In this document: positions 63,581 through 64,000 of the stretch, piece after piece | How the letters are laid out: every line of letters starts with the position of its first letter | Numbering within the stretch: position 1 is the first letter of the stretch | Assembly (NCBI GenBank): GCA_903772945.1 | Contig: CAICTM010000050.1 | Location: 62,001-126,000 of the forward strand | Direction: 5' to 3' | Length of the DNA stretch: 64,000 nucleotides | From: Seminavis robusta | Lineage: Eukaryota; Bacillariophyta; Bacillariophyceae; Naviculales; Naviculaceae | Program-made: the position numbers and the translations under genes | Notes under the pieces: generated by a model | Database searches by the model: none | What the model saw: only the letters and a program-made list of their open reading frames with translations | Told to the model about the DNA's origin: nothing

Positions 63581-64000
63581 TTAGAACGGTACATTGCCGC
63601 ATATCATTTCGTCTCTGTGTGTGGCATCTTGCACTGGGATGGCCGCACCACTGTCTGTCGTCGTCGACACGTTGAACCATACAATCATGCCTTGGTCTTC
63701 GTGCAGAATGTTGTGACAGTGGAGCACAATTCGTTGGGCATAGTCCAACACTCGAAATCGCAATCGACAAGTCGTATCCGTGGATGATGATACAATGGTA
63801 TCGTAAAATTGTCCATCGATATGGTGCGGTCCACAGTCAAACGTTTGTACGGGATAGACATGCATGTGAAAGGGATGAATGTCGCTGCCCCGTACAACAA
63901 ATTCTTGGTACGAATTGTAGGGTATATCTTGTAAATCGAGTAGAGGCAATTGAGCATCCCAAGACATGTCGTTGATGGTCCGATTGATCAATGTCAATGT
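63581..64000 (-). CDS. Multicopper oxidase, C-terminal domain, partial
   Basis: This is the last 139 codons of a gene whose 5' part lies beyond the right edge. The frame is open to base 64000. It carries the C-terminal copper signatures of multicopper oxidases (laccase, ascorbate oxidase or ferroxidase group): HPFHMHVYPVQ, where HPFHMH gives a type-1 His ligand plus type-2/type-3 ligands, and HCHNILHEDQGM, where the Cys and His are type-1 ligands, flanking His residues bind type-3 copper and Met is the axial ligand. Such enzymes oxidise substrates with reduction of oxygen to water; in diatoms some take part in high-affinity iron uptake. Here the substrate cannot be told. The motifs are complete, so the domain looks functional. 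Confidence 0.88.
   Translation of the reverse strand, partial: TLTLINRTINDMSWDAQLPLLDLQDIPYNSYQEFVVRGSDIHPFHMHVYPVQTFDCGPHHIDGQFYDTIVSSSTDTTCRLRFRVLDYAQRIVLHCHNILHEDQGMIVWFNVSTTTDSGAAIPVQDATHRDEMICGNVPF

Overview
The window is nuclear DNA of a photosynthetic stramenopile, most likely a pennate diatom. The evidence is the homomeric acetyl-CoA carboxylase with a bipartite plastid presequence (signal peptide ending at an A-F junction), GT-AG introns mostly of 75-115 nt, 27-residue GHLDVLKYAHENGCPWD-type ankyrin-like repeats, a one-pass receptor with an extracellular LRR block, and a heat-shock factor. No prokaryotic operons, rRNA, tRNA, CRISPR array or recognisable retroelement was seen.

Layout. 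1-595: 5' part of an unknown Cys-motif protein (minus). 2365-9161: plastid acetyl-CoA carboxylase (3 exons). 9563-11022: heat-shock factor (minus). 11-14.4 kb: gene-poor. 14.4-22.2 kb: BTB/DEK_C protein, mitochondrial carrier, JmjC-like cupin, LEA_2 membrane protein, cohesin acetyltransferase ECO1. 22.2-24.3 kb: gene-poor. 24.3-30.5 kb: bHLH protein, small secreted Cys-rich protein, LRR receptor-like protein. 31.0-36.8 kb: a broken Cys-rich gene, class-3 lipase, sulfatase, and a small Cys-rich membrane protein. 38.2-44.1 kb: an 18-exon gene joining an extracellular binding domain, a class-C-type seven-helix receptor, a nucleotidyl-cyclase domain and a cyclic-nucleotide phosphodiesterase. 44.5-52.2 kb: a Nup205/Nup192-type nucleoporin with an FG-rich N-terminus (minus). 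52.5-53.5 kb: ankyrin pseudogene. 54.0-60.6 kb: VPS37 (ESCRT-I), APC4, an acidic low-complexity protein, and a TEX264/GyrI-like membrane protein. 61.1-63.3 kb: F-box-like ankyrin-repeat gene. 63.6-64.0 kb: C-terminal part of a multicopper oxidase (minus).

The most interesting object is the receptor-cyclase-phosphodiesterase gene. I rebuilt 18 phase-consistent exons (1480 aa), including exons of 10, 12, 12 and 14 nt. Its PDE metal ligands are all present. Its cyclase domain keeps the first metal Asp but has Glu for the second, and Phe and Leu where the catalytic Asn and Arg should lie. On sequence it could be a receptor that controls cyclic-nucleotide destruction through a pseudo-cyclase.

Most genes are unlinked housekeeping or signalling functions; neighbours form convergent or divergent pairs with no common pathway apparent. 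Intergenic DNA and some introns are dotted with self-complementary GTACCGGTAC- and GCTAGCTAG-type motifs.
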